Shown in pieces: positions 9,594 through 17,406 of a DNA stretch of 25,818 nt. The notes under the pieces are model-generated. The model did no database searches. It was not told the DNA's origin and saw only the letters and a list, made by a program, of their open reading frames with translations. How positions within the stretch are numbered: position 1 is the first letter of the stretch; the number at the start of each line of letters is the position of its first letter. Source of the DNA: an uncultured Clostridium sp. (GTDB lineage: Bacteria > Bacillota > Clostridia > TANB77 > CAG-508); contig URWN01000019.1 of the NCBI GenBank assembly GCA_900551615.1, forward strand, positions 1 through 25,818. The letters run 5' to 3'. Position numbers and translations under genes: made by a program.

Positions 9594-9834
9594 ATTTTCA
9601 AAATAATGTTTTTACATAATTTTATTCTTTTATATTATACAACAAAACCCTTATCTTTTCAATGTTTTTTGAATTTTTTTGTTCTTTTTTTTACAAATTA
9701 TGGTTTACAATTCACATTTTATAATATTAATATACAACCTTTTTTTTGTAACACTTTTAAATTTATATTCATATCATATTATTATATTACATATATAAAA
9801 TTTATTTTAATATATTATATTAGAGGTGATATAA

Positions 9835-10311
9835 TTGAATAATATGAATATCGATGAAAATACAATGAAAAACATTAAAAATATGGTTGATAGTGGCAAT
9901 CTTTCTGATGCAATCTCACAAATTTCTCCTGAAATGATGCAAAATTTTTCTAAAATGCTATCTAATCAAAATATGAATTCTTCTCAAAGCAATTCAGAAA
10001 ATACTAATAATACTAAAGGAAATGTAGAAACTCAACATAATTCTAAGCAAGAAAATTATTCTCAAAATACAGGTTCTAACTCTAGTAATAATTTTGATTT
10101 TAGCAATATTGATATGGATACTATTATGAAATTTTCTTCTGCTTTTGGTAAAATGAAAAATTCCAAAAATGATCCTAGGGCTAATCTTTTAAATTCTTTG
10201 AAACCATACCTTAGAGATGAAAAGAAGGGAAAAATTGACCAATATATGAATTTATTAAATGTTTCTAAAATTGCAGAAATAATGAAAGATAATAACAAGG
10301 AGAATAAATAA
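9835..10311 (+). CDS. Uncharacterised 158-aa protein with a conserved-looking C-terminal helix region
   Basis: I do not know the function. The start is TTG at 9835, chosen because AGAGGTGAT sits just upstream at the usual distance. The protein has no signal peptide or membrane segment. It has three parts: a helical N-terminus (about 1-45, rich in Met and Asn), a low-complexity Asn/Ser/Gln linker (about 45-90), and a charged helical C-terminus (about 112-150) of the form NDPRANLLNSLKPYLRDEKK followed by KIDQYMNLL. This C-terminal pattern resembles small hypothetical proteins I associate with Clostridia, which is recollection rather than a search result. The stop TAA shares one base with the ATG of the next gene (TAATG), implying translational coupling and a joint role. 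Confidence 0.75.
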   Translation: MNNMNIDENTMKNIKNMVDSGNLSDAISQISPEMMQNFSKMLSNQNMNSSQSNSENTNNTKGNVETQHNSKQENYSQNTGSNSSNNFDFSNIDMDTIMKFSSAFGKMKNSKNDPRANLLNSLKPYLRDEKKGKIDQYMNLLNVSKIAEIMKDNNKENK

Positions 10312-10694
10312 TGTTTAATTTTCCATACTTTGGTTATCCATATCATAATCCTTATTACAAATATTACAGGAATCCAAATAATTATGTAAATATTCAAAAA
10401 AATGTAGATATTTCTGAACCTATAGAATCTTCTAAAGGAAATTTTGTTAATTCATCAAATACAATTGATAATAAACTTTTATCTGAAAATGAAAAAGATT
10501 ATAATGAAAATGTCCAAAGAGCATGCAACTCTTTGGACAACAATAATGATTCTGATAAACCTATTTTTGAATTGTTTGGTATTAAATTATATTCTGATGA
10601 TTTGATTATTCTTGCTGTTTTGTTTTTGTTGTATGAACAAAATGTAAAAGATGAAATGTTATATATAATTCTGTTTCTTTTATTGTTTTCATAA
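10311..10694 (+). CDS. Uncharacterised 127-aa protein with a C-terminal hydrophobic hairpin
   Basis: The function is unknown. It overlaps the preceding gene by one base and has AAGGAG a short way upstream, so the pair is probably translated together. The N-terminus is rich in Tyr, Pro and Asn (residues 1-30, PYFGYPYHNPYYKYYR), the middle is polar, and the last 44 residues hold a conserved-looking block: IFELFGIKLYSDDLIILAVL, then a hydrophobic run, an acidic/Lys turn (VKDE) and a second hydrophobic run to the C-terminus. This suggests two membrane helices or an amphipathic membrane anchor. A Tyr/Pro-rich N-terminus is reminiscent of spore-surface proteins, but nothing here proves that. The frame ends 8 bases before the convergent minC stop. 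Confidence 0.75.
   Translation: MFNFPYFGYPYHNPYYKYYRNPNNYVNIQKNVDISEPIESSKGNFVNSSNTIDNKLLSENEKDYNENVQRACNSLDNNNDSDKPIFELFGIKLYSDDLIILAVLFLLYEQNVKDEMLYIILFLLLFS
10511..10539. repeat. Perfect 11-bp hairpin inside a coding region
   Basis: TGTCCAAAGAG (10511-10521) pairs perfectly with CTCTTTGGACA (10529-10539) around a 7-base CATGCAA loop. No T-run follows, so it does not look like a terminator. It lies in the middle of the 127-aa gene and has more GC than its surroundings. Confidence 0.6.
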
Positions 10695-10702
10695 TGTTTG
10701 TA

Positions 10703-11314
10703 TTATTCAATTATAATTTTGTCATCTTCTACATATGCATAAGCTTGTGTGTGTACAGGTTCTTCATCTCTGTCTATTTCTTTTACTATATTAGATATTC
10801 TCATTTGTACCGCATCTAGTCTTCCTGCTGCTATTATTGCTCTCTTGTTTCCTTTTGCTCCAGCATGTGCTAATCCTCTTAAATGTCCTAAAACTACAAT
10901 ATTATCTGATGCTACAACTTCTGCTCCTGAATTTACATCTCCTAATATTACTAAACTTCCTTCCGCTTCTAGTCTTTGTCCTGACCTTAAAGAACCTTTA
11001 TGGAATGTAGTTTCTGAAACGTCTATCTGTCTTTTAAATGTTCTTGTTATGCTTGATAATCCTAATTCTTTTGGCATATCAAATTCTATGTCTACATCTA
11101 TTTTTTCTTTTATTAGTTCTTGTATCTCGTCTATTTCTTTATTTTTTAATATTTTTCCAACTATCATAATTGGCGTTTTGTCTTCTTTATATAATTTTTT
11201 TAAATCAGGCAGTTTTTTTGACAACGCTCCTATAATTTGTTTTTGTTCAGCATCCTCTGATATTTTTATAACAATTTGATCTTTTTTTAAATTAATACTT
11301 ACACAATTATTCAT
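10703..11314 (-). CDS. minC: Septum site-determining protein MinC
   Basis: MinC inhibits FtsZ ring formation away from mid-cell and normally acts at the membrane with MinD. The C-terminal half carries the MinC signature: GSLRSGQRLEAEGSLVILGD near residues 108-127, then a right-handed beta-helix pattern with repeated glycines (VNSGAEVV, VLGHLRGLAHAG, AAGRLDAVQMRI). The N-terminal 90 residues fit the FtsZ-binding domain. An upstream in-frame ATG at 11326 directly abuts the AAAGGA site, too close for initiation, so I prefer the ATG at 11314 (203 aa). It is the last gene of the shape operon. minD does not follow it as it does in Bacillus subtilis; two unrelated genes converge on it instead. Confidence 0.93.
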   Translation of the reverse strand: MNNCVSINLKKDQIVIKISEDAEQKQIIGALSKKLPDLKKLYKEDKTPIMIVGKILKNKEIDEIQELIKEKIDVDIEFDMPKELGLSSITRTFKRQIDVSETTFHKGSLRSGQRLEAEGSLVILGDVNSGAEVVASDNIVVLGHLRGLAHAGAKGNKRAIIAAGRLDAVQMRISNIVKEIDRDEEPVHTQAYAYVEDDKIIIE

Positions 11315-11349
11315 TTTTACATCCATTCCTTTCGAATTTTTCAGATTTT

Positions 11350-13464
11350 TTATCTTATGCTTTCTGTATAAGATACTGCCTGCATGTCTTCTGTTACATT
11401 TTGAGTGTTCATTCCAAAATATTCTGCCATAATATTTCTAACTGCTTCTGCTGTATAATTTCCGTGTCCACCATTTTCTACCATAACAACTACTGCTATT
11501 TCTGGATCATCATATGGTGCAAACGCTGCAAACCATGCATTTACAATATCTTTTCCATTGGCATCTTTTCCTGCTTCTGCTGAACCTGTTTTTCCTCCGA
11601 CTTTTATATTAAAGTCTTTAAATCTTACATATGCTGTACCAGATTCTCCACTTGTAACAGATTTCATTCCTTCTCTTACTGCATTTACGTAATCTTTATT
11701 TAATGTTGTATTTTCATTATTTTCTTCTGTAAGTCCTAATTTTTCTTTTACATATTGATTTATTTCATTTTTTGATACTTCTGTTCCATCAGCATTTTGT
11801 ATTGTTTTTACAATGCTAACATCTACATTATTTCCGCCATTTGCTATCATGCTTATGTATTTAGTCATTTGTAATGGTGTAAATTTATTATAACCTTGTC
11901 CTATTGCTGCATTTATTGTATCTCCTGGATTCCATGAACCTTTTATTGATTTTACATAGTCTTTACTTGCTAATGTTCCTGCTGTTTCACTTGGTAATTC
12001 AATTCCTGTTTTTCTTCCTAAACCAAAATATTTTGCATATTTATCTAAAGTATCTATTCCCATTCTATCTGCTGTTTCGTAGAAGAAGAAGTTACATGAT
12101 TTTTCGATTGCTCCAATTACATTTAAATATCCATGGCCCCTATGATAATCTGTATAATACCAACATTTCCACTCTGCACCGTATTTTTTATATATTCCTG
12201 TATCATTAATTTTTTCTGTTAATGATATGTTTCCTGATTCTAGTCCTGCTATTGCAGTAACCATTTTGAATATTGAACCTGGCTCATATGCACTTTGAAT
12301 GCATTTATTTAATAACGGATATGATTTGTTTTCATTATAGCTTTTCCATTCCTCACTACTTATTCCGTCTGCAAATGATTGTGGATTGTAATCTGGATAA
12401 CTTGCCATTGCTAGTACTTCACCTGTTTTTACATTCATTACAACGCATGATCCACCTTTAGCATCATATGATTTTCCAAATCCACCATTTTTTATTTTTT
12501 CTATATTGTCTTTTAATGCTTGTTCTGCTATTTTTTGTAATTGTGAATCTATTGTAAGTACTACATTTGAACCTGCCACTGCTTCTCTTTCTACTACTTC
12601 TGCTGTTATTGTTCCATCTACTGCCATATCAATTTGCTTAGTTCCGTTTTTTCCTTTTAGATACTTTTCAAAAACTGCTTCTATTCCGGTTTTTCCAATT
12701 ATATCATTTTGATTATATTCATCTTTCTTTTTTTGATATTCTTCTGATCCTATTTTTGAAGCATATCCTAATATGTGTGAAGCCAAAGTTCCCTGTTTGT
12801 ACTGTCTTACTGGTTGTACTGATATGTTTATTCCAGGGAATTCATCTCCTTCTTCTGAGAATTCTGCAACTGCTTCTCTTGGAATGTCTTTTGCTATTGT
12901 TAATGATTTTGTACTACTATATCCTTCTTGTACTATTGCGTATCTTATTGCTATTATTTTTCTAATTTCTGAAATATCTGTATTTTGAATTTTGTATTTA
13001 TCTTTAAATTTATAAAACGCTTCTTCAGCTGTAGCATTTTCGTCTATTCCATTATTGCTTTTCCAGTTTGATAAGTTTGTATCTGCTATTGTGTATTCAA
13101 ATGGGTCTATTTTTATTGGAAAAGAGTCTACATAGCTTACATTGTATTTTTCTAATACTTGAATAATTTTTAATATTGAGTCATTTAATGCATTTGTATC
13201 TATTTTACTTTTATATAATTCCAAATTGAATTTTTGACTTGATGAAACTAATACATTTCCTGACCTATCTAAAATTTCTCCTCTTGTTGCTTCTAAAGTA
13301 CTTTCTCTTGTTAGTCTTGTGTTTGATTCTTCTCTGTATTTTGCGCCATGTACTATTTGGAGGTTGAATAATTGGACAATTAAAATTATTCCTATTAAAT
13401 ATGTAAATATTGTTATTGTATTGTATCTAAAGTTAATGCTTTTTTTATTAATTCCTTTTGCCAA
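11350..13464 (-). CDS. mrdA: Penicillin-binding protein 2 (elongation transpeptidase)
   Basis: This is a class B penicillin-binding protein that cross-links peptidoglycan during side-wall growth together with RodA and MreBCD. The 704-aa product has a cytoplasmic N-terminus and one membrane anchor (about 17-38). A dimerisation domain follows, with TRGEILDRSGNVL near 60-72. In the transpeptidase domain the active-site motifs are all present: S397-x-x-K400 (GSIFK), S456-C-N458 and K625-T-G627 (GGKTGSAE). There is an insertion of about 80 residues near 90-180, as often seen in clostridial PBP2. The start codon is TTG with AGAGGAAG upstream. It sits 93 bases after mreD. All catalytic residues are intact, so it should be active and beta-lactam sensitive in principle. 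Confidence 0.95.
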   Translation of the reverse strand: MAKGINKKSINFRYNTITIFTYLIGIILIVQLFNLQIVHGAKYREESNTRLTRESTLEATRGEILDRSGNVLVSSSQKFNLELYKSKIDTNALNDSILKIIQVLEKYNVSYVDSFPIKIDPFEYTIADTNLSNWKSNNGIDENATAEEAFYKFKDKYKIQNTDISEIRKIIAIRYAIVQEGYSSTKSLTIAKDIPREAVAEFSEEGDEFPGINISVQPVRQYKQGTLASHILGYASKIGSEEYQKKKDEYNQNDIIGKTGIEAVFEKYLKGKNGTKQIDMAVDGTITAEVVEREAVAGSNVVLTIDSQLQKIAEQALKDNIEKIKNGGFGKSYDAKGGSCVVMNVKTGEVLAMASYPDYNPQSFADGISSEEWKSYNENKSYPLLNKCIQSAYEPGSIFKMVTAIAGLESGNISLTEKINDTGIYKKYGAEWKCWYYTDYHRGHGYLNVIGAIEKSCNFFFYETADRMGIDTLDKYAKYFGLGRKTGIELPSETAGTLASKDYVKSIKGSWNPGDTINAAIGQGYNKFTPLQMTKYISMIANGGNNVDVSIVKTIQNADGTEVSKNEINQYVKEKLGLTEENNENTTLNKDYVNAVREGMKSVTSGESGTAYVRFKDFNIKVGGKTGSAEAGKDANGKDIVNAWFAAFAPYDDPEIAVVVMVENGGHGNYTAEAVRNIMAEYFGMNTQNVTEDMQAVSYTESIR

Positions 13465-13557
13465 TTTTTCACTTCCTCTCTTATAATTTTGTTATTATTT
13501 TTTTAGTTCTTATATATACAACCCTTTATCAAATCTAAATACATTGACTATAGTTCC

Positions 13558-14091
13558 TTAAAAATATCTTGTCAAAATCTTATTTCCTTTATATTCATTT
13601 TCTATGTAATATCCAAATTTTTGTATTGCTGGGTACATAATTATAGTTACCAAAATATTATAAATGACTTCTACTACCAAAATTTTTATAAAGCTTAATA
13701 TTTCAACGTTTATTGAATATATAATATAATTTATAAAATAAGTAATAACTTCAAATATAATAGTTGTTCCAAATACCATAAACATTATTGTTATTCTACT
13801 ATCTTTTGAAAAATTTTTATTAAATAGTATTGCTAATAGCCCAACTATCACTAGTCCTGCTAAATTTATTCCAACATTTGTTTTATATAATAAATCTAAA
13901 AATATTCCCGCAACTGCTCCATATATTATTCCCATACTTCTATTTCCAAATAGTCCTATGAATAGTATATAAATTACAAAAAGATTTGGTTTTATCCCAT
14001 TAATGGTAAACCAACTAAAAAAGTTAGCTTGTAAGAAATATATTATAAATCCTATTAATATTAATGCCAAATTTATAATTGTTTTTTTCAC
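13558..14091 (-). CDS. mreD: Rod shape-determining membrane protein MreD
   Basis: MreD is an integral membrane partner of MreC and PBP2 in the elongasome. The protein is highly hydrophobic with about five to six membrane segments. It has the typical GIKPNLFVIYILFIGLFGN stretch (after a TM1 like LALILIGFIIYFLQ) and the GAVAGIFLDLLY motif of the family. Of two GTG codons at 14100 and 14091, the second (177 aa) has AGAGGTG at a proper 6-base distance, whereas the first overlaps that site. It begins 16 bases after the mreC stop, and its position between mreC and mrdA supports the name. Confidence 0.92.
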   Translation of the reverse strand: MKKTIINLALILIGFIIYFLQANFFSWFTINGIKPNLFVIYILFIGLFGNRSMGIIYGAVAGIFLDLLYKTNVGINLAGLVIVGLLAILFNKNFSKDSRITIMFMVFGTTIIFEVITYFINYIIYSINVEILSFIKILVVEVIYNILVTIIMYPAIQKFGYYIENEYKGNKILTRYF

Positions 14092-14107
14092 CAAATCCAC
14101 CTCTTAA

Positions 14108-14923
14108 TTAATTATTTTTTACTACTAATACTGTGTTTAGTTTATTAAAATCTACAGCTGTTTCTACTAGTGCATATCTATCTGTCATATTTTTTGTAGA
14201 TACTATTTTTTTAATTGTTCCTACATGTATTCCTTTAGGGTATATTCCACCTAAACCTGATGTATCAACACTGTCTCCTTGGACTAGATTAGAGTCTGTT
14301 GGAATGTACATTGCTTTTAATTCTGAAGTACTATCTAATGTTCCTTTGCACACAATACTATCTTTACTTGTGCTCATTAAACAACTTATTGAGCTTGATG
14401 TATCTACTATTGTTCTTACTTTTGCTGTGTTTTCCGTAACTGATATGACATGTCCTACTAGTCCTTCATCTGCTATTACTGTCATATCTTTTTCTATTCC
14501 ATCATTTTTTCCTATGTTTATTATTATTGTTTTAGAGTAGTTACTTATTTCTTTATTTATTACATATCCTGGCACTGTTTTGTATTCTCCGTATTTTTCC
14601 GTTAATCCTAAATATTCTTTCAGTGTTTCATTTTCTGTTTTTATGTTTTCTAGTTCTCTTAAAGATTGTTCTAATTTACTGTTTTGCTCTTTTAATTGTT
14701 GATTTTCTGTTTTTAAATTACTTATATCTGTAAAAAACGTAGAATTTCCACTAACTTTATTTTTTAAATATGTTAGTCCATTTTGTATAGGCATTACTAA
14801 TTTGTTTGCTACATTTTCAAAGAATGAAGTATTTGCTTCTCTGTTAGAAAATATTACTATTAATATTAAAACTACTATTGTTATAATAATTCCTAATAAT
14901 CCACTTTTTTTATTTCTATACAT
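14108..14923 (-). CDS. mreC: Cell shape-determining protein MreC
   Basis: MreC is a bitopic membrane protein that links cytoplasmic MreB with periplasm-side or wall-side PBPs. The 271-aa product has one N-terminal membrane helix (about 8-26), a coiled coil at about 65-105 rich in Leu, Glu and Lys heptads, and the double beta-barrel MreC domain. Its landmarks include PGYVINKEISNYSKTIIINIG, DEGLVGHVISV and GLGGIYPKGIHVGTI. The ATG at 14923 is preceded by AAAGGA. A 149-base gap separates it from mreB, longer than other gaps in this operon, and contains no clear terminator or consensus promoter. Confidence 0.95.
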   Translation of the reverse strand: MYRNKKSGLLGIIITIVVLILIVIFSNREANTSFFENVANKLVMPIQNGLTYLKNKVSGNSTFFTDISNLKTENQQLKEQNSKLEQSLRELENIKTENETLKEYLGLTEKYGEYKTVPGYVINKEISNYSKTIIINIGKNDGIEKDMTVIADEGLVGHVISVTENTAKVRTIVDTSSSISCLMSTSKDSIVCKGTLDSTSELKAMYIPTDSNLVQGDSVDTSGLGGIYPKGIHVGTIKKIVSTKNMTDRYALVETAVDFNKLNTVLVVKNN

Positions 14924-15072
14924 ATTTTTTCTTTCCTTTCTTAAAATATAAGTTAATTTAAAAATTACAATCTACAAAATTATTAATTTTATAAAAAGGT
15001 TGTATATATAATATTTTAAATTGAGTTTGACCTGATAATTTTGTTTATTTTTTTAATTCTGCAATTTATTTT

Positions 15073-16104
15073 TTATCTTCTTTTTCTTGAATTTACCAAA
15101 ACAGTCTTTAATCTTTCCAAATCATCTAATGTTTTTCCTGCTCCTCTAACTACACAGTCTAATGGTTCTTCTGCTACATATACAGGCATTCCTGTTTCTA
15201 TGCTTAACAACTTGTCCAAGTTTTTTATTAATGCTCCACCACCTGCAAGTACTATTCCTTTTTCCATTATATCTGATGCAAGTTCTGGTGGTGTTTTTTC
15301 TAGTGTATTTTTTACAATATCTACTATTTTTGATATTGATTCTTGTATTGCTTCTTCTACTTGAACAGATGTTATTTTTTCATTTCTTGGTAATCCATCT
15401 GTTAAGTCTCTACCTCTTACTTCCATTGACATTTCTGTCATTAGTGGCATTGCACATCCTATTTGCATTTTTATTTGTTCTGCTGTTGTTTCTCCTATTG
15501 CTAAATTCATTTCTCTTTTTACATAGTTTACTATATCTTCATCAAGTTCATCTCCCGCAACTCTTAATGAATGGCTTACAACAATTCCTCCTAATGATAT
15601 TACTGCTACTTCTGTTGTTCCTCCACCAATATCTACTATTATACTTCCACTTGGTTCTGCAACATCTAATGATGCTCCTATAGCTGCTGCCATTGGTTCT
15701 TCTATTAAATAGACTTCTTTTGCTCCTGCTTGTAATACTGATTCTTCAACAGCTCTTTCTTCTACTTCTGTTATTCCTGATGGTACACCTACAACTACTC
15801 TTGGTCTTCCTACATTATATTTTTTTTCTACTTTTTGTATTATATTTTTTAACATTAGTTGTGTTGCTGTAAAGTCTGCTATTACTCCATCTTTTAAAGG
15901 TCTTACAGCTTTTATTTGTTCTGGAGTTCTTCCTAACATTTCTTTTGCTTCATTTCCTGTTGCCATTATCTCGCCTGTTCTTCTGTCAATGGCTACTACA
16001 GAAGGTTCTTTTAGAACTATCCCTCTTCCTTTTAATGTTACTAAAATATTGGCTGTTCCTAAGTCTATTCCAATATCTTTTGAACCAAATGTAAAAAATT
16101 TCAT
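15073..16104 (-). CDS. mreB: Rod shape-determining actin homologue MreB
   Basis: MreB is the bacterial actin that forms membrane-bound filaments and positions the wall-elongation machinery. The actin-fold nucleotide motifs are intact: IGIDLGTANILV (residues 11-22, phosphate 1), VDIGGGTTEVAVISLGG (157-173, phosphate 2) and GIVLAGGGALI (283-293, adenosine). The start at 16104 (343 aa) is preferred because the AAGG site lies 8-9 bases upstream. The ATG at 16113 touches that same site and is too close. The N-terminal residues MKFFTFGSK form a short hydrophobic membrane-binding stretch. It is the third gene of the operon, 29 bases after radC. Confidence 0.97.
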   Translation of the reverse strand: MKFFTFGSKDIGIDLGTANILVTLKGRGIVLKEPSVVAIDRRTGEIMATGNEAKEMLGRTPEQIKAVRPLKDGVIADFTATQLMLKNIIQKVEKKYNVGRPRVVVGVPSGITEVEERAVEESVLQAGAKEVYLIEEPMAAAIGASLDVAEPSGSIIVDIGGGTTEVAVISLGGIVVSHSLRVAGDELDEDIVNYVKREMNLAIGETTAEQIKMQIGCAMPLMTEMSMEVRGRDLTDGLPRNEKITSVQVEEAIQESISKIVDIVKNTLEKTPPELASDIMEKGIVLAGGGALIKNLDKLLSIETGMPVYVAEEPLDCVVRGAGKTLDDLERLKTVLVNSRKRR

Positions 16105-16133
16105 ATTTTTCATCCTTTCTAATTTTAACGTCC

Positions 16134-16850
16134 TTATCTTTTTGATTTTTCTATCATTTTTTTAGTTTCTACAAATATGCTTTTAAAATTCATATTTCCT
16201 ATAACTATATGGTCTATTAATTCAATGTCAAACATCTTAGCTGCATTATATAGTCGGTCTGTAAAGGTTATGTCTGCTTTGCTTGGGGTTGGGTCTCCTG
16301 TTGGATGGTTATGCACTAATATCATTTTTGGTGCTTTAATTTTTAATGCCTCCCCTATAATTTCTTTCATATTTACATTTGCAAAGTTCGTCCCACCAAT
16401 TGCTGTATCTATGTTTTTTAATATTTCATTTTTGTTGTTTAACAAAAACAATTTTACATATTCCCTTTTTTCAAATCTTAATTCTTCCATTACTAAATTT
16501 GCTAATTGTTCTGTACATTTTATCTGAATTTTTTTGAAGTTTGATGGTTTTGACATCCTTATTGCTAACTCACATATTGCTTTTATTTGTATTGCTTTGA
16601 CTCTACCTATTCCTTTTATTTGCATTAGTTCTTCCATTGTTATACTTTTTAGAAAATTTAATTCTCCCATTTGTGGATCATAGTTTAGGTTAAGTATTCT
16701 TTGTGCTATTTGTACTGATGTTTCTTCTTTTGTTCCTGTTTTTATTATTATTGCTAATAATTCTGCATTTGATAATGCTTTTTCCCCATATAGTTCGAGT
16801 TTTTCATACGGTCTTTCTGTTTCTGGTATTTCTTTTATTTTTAATGACAA
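16134..16850 (-). CDS. radC: RadC family JAB/MPN-type protein
   Basis: The 238-aa protein has the usual two-part RadC layout. An N-terminal helix-hairpin-helix region (IKGIGRVKAIQIKAI, about residues 78-92) may contact DNA. A C-terminal JAB/MPN domain has the metalloprotease-type motif H180-x-H182-x7-S190-x2-D193 (HNHPTGDPTPSKAD). The family was once linked to DNA repair, but its biochemical role is unsettled. It starts at TTG (16850), preceded by AAAGGAAG at 7 bases; no ATG fits. In many Firmicutes radC stands directly before mreB, as here. Confidence 0.94.
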   Translation of the reverse strand: MSLKIKEIPETERPYEKLELYGEKALSNAELLAIIIKTGTKEETSVQIAQRILNLNYDPQMGELNFLKSITMEELMQIKGIGRVKAIQIKAICELAIRMSKPSNFKKIQIKCTEQLANLVMEELRFEKREYVKLFLLNNKNEILKNIDTAIGGTNFANVNMKEIIGEALKIKAPKMILVHNHPTGDPTPSKADITFTDRLYNAAKMFDIELIDHIVIGNMNFKSIFVETKKMIEKSKR

Positions 16851-16888
16851 ATTAAAACTTCCTTTCGTTTTGTATTTGTCCCACTTTT

Positions 16889-17146
16889 TTATATTTTTTT
16901 GTATATAAATATAGCTAGTACCATTCCTATTATGCTTGCAATGTTTATTTTAAACATTAACCCAAATGTTAGTTTTAGTACACTTAGGTCTAATACTATT
17001 GGTGTTTCTAGTCCAAATTGTTGTTCATATGATAGCCACCAAAGCCATGATACACTTGATGCTAGTTTTCCTAATAGTCCCCCTATTACTAATCCTGCTA
17101 GTAAAAATACTAACAATATCCATATATTTTTTTCTCTTGTTGCCAT
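16889..17146 (-). CDS. Small DUF4321-type membrane protein
   Basis: The start is ATG at 17146 (85 aa) with GGAGG at 17154-17158; a longer frame upstream would cover the leader. The protein begins with a short basic segment (MATREKN) and has two hydrophobic segments, one near residues 8-32 with the GLVIGGLLGKL glycine pattern and one near the C-terminus (about 58-82). The glycine-rich first helix and the length fit DUF4321, whose function is unknown and which in Clostridia is commonly found beside radC/mreB. It is the promoter-proximal gene of the shape operon, so a role at the membrane in wall growth is a reasonable but unproven guess. Confidence 0.75.
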   Translation of the reverse strand: MATREKNIWILLVFLLAGLVIGGLLGKLASSVSWLWWLSYEQQFGLETPIVLDLSVLKLTFGLMFKINIASIIGMVLAIFIYKKI

Positions 17147-17207
17147 TTTTTTACCTCCATCTTTTTTTCTTTTGTCCTTACGGATACACCATTTTTTTAC
17201 ATTTGAT

Positions 17208-17236
17208 ATTATATCTTGATTTTGCTTTTTTTTCAA
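17208..17236 (-). promoter_or_regulatory. Strong sigma-A promoter of the cell-shape operon
   Basis: On the minus strand, TTGAAA (17236-17231) and a perfect TATAAT (17213-17208) are separated by exactly 17 bases. The start should be near 17201. The leader of about 55 bases includes a small hairpin TCC-GTAA-GGA before the GGAGG of the DUF4321 gene. Confidence 0.8.
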
Positions 17237-17350
17237 GAGTTTTTACAAAATTATATTATTAATACTTAGGTTTAATTATAGTTTAGTAAAAAAAGATTAT
17301 ACTCCTTATGTATTAATATTAAATTACAATTAGTTACCATATTTTGTGTC

Positions 17351-17379
17351 TTTAAATATAATAACAATAGTAGTATAAT
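17351..17379 (+). promoter_or_regulatory. Probable sigma-A promoter of the mecA-like gene
   Basis: TTTAAA (17351-17356) and a perfect TATAAT (17374-17379) are spaced by 17 bases. The predicted start near 17386 leaves a leader of about 20 bases containing GTGGAGGT. It lies back to back with the shape-operon promoter, about 115 bases apart. Confidence 0.6.
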
Positions 17380-17406
17380 AAAATTATAAATAGTGGAGGT
17401 ATCTAA

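Larger units (their letters stand above)
9434..9834. other. 400-base divergent intergenic region with inverted repeats
   Basis: No gene is seen here. It holds the sigma-A promoter of the surface operon, a nested inverted repeat just upstream of the -35 box, and two related 16-base palindromes near 9556-9593. The right half (9600-9834) is extremely AT-rich. A weak plus-strand promoter for the gene at 9835 may be TTTACA at 9704-9709 with TAATAT at 9728-9733, but the 18-base spacer and the base composition make this uncertain. Confidence 0.7.

Noticed and set aside
9769..9780. Sporulation sigma-K-type -10 box (CATATCATA) before the 158-aa gene
   Set aside because: It fits the loose pattern CATANNNTA, but such strings are expected by chance in this AT-rich stretch and no convincing -35 was found.
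14924..15072. Separate promoter for mreC in the mreB-mreC gap
   Set aside because: Candidate hexamers have poor spacing (14 or 21 bases), so the gap is noted but no promoter is claimed.
17147..17201. Riboswitch in the leader of the shape operon
   Set aside because: The leader is only about 55 bases with one three-pair mini-hairpin, and no known riboswitch core was recognised.
17147..17236. Longer start of the DUF4321 protein at 17236
   Set aside because: The extension overlaps the promoter boxes and leader; the ATG at 17146 has GGAGG at the normal distance.
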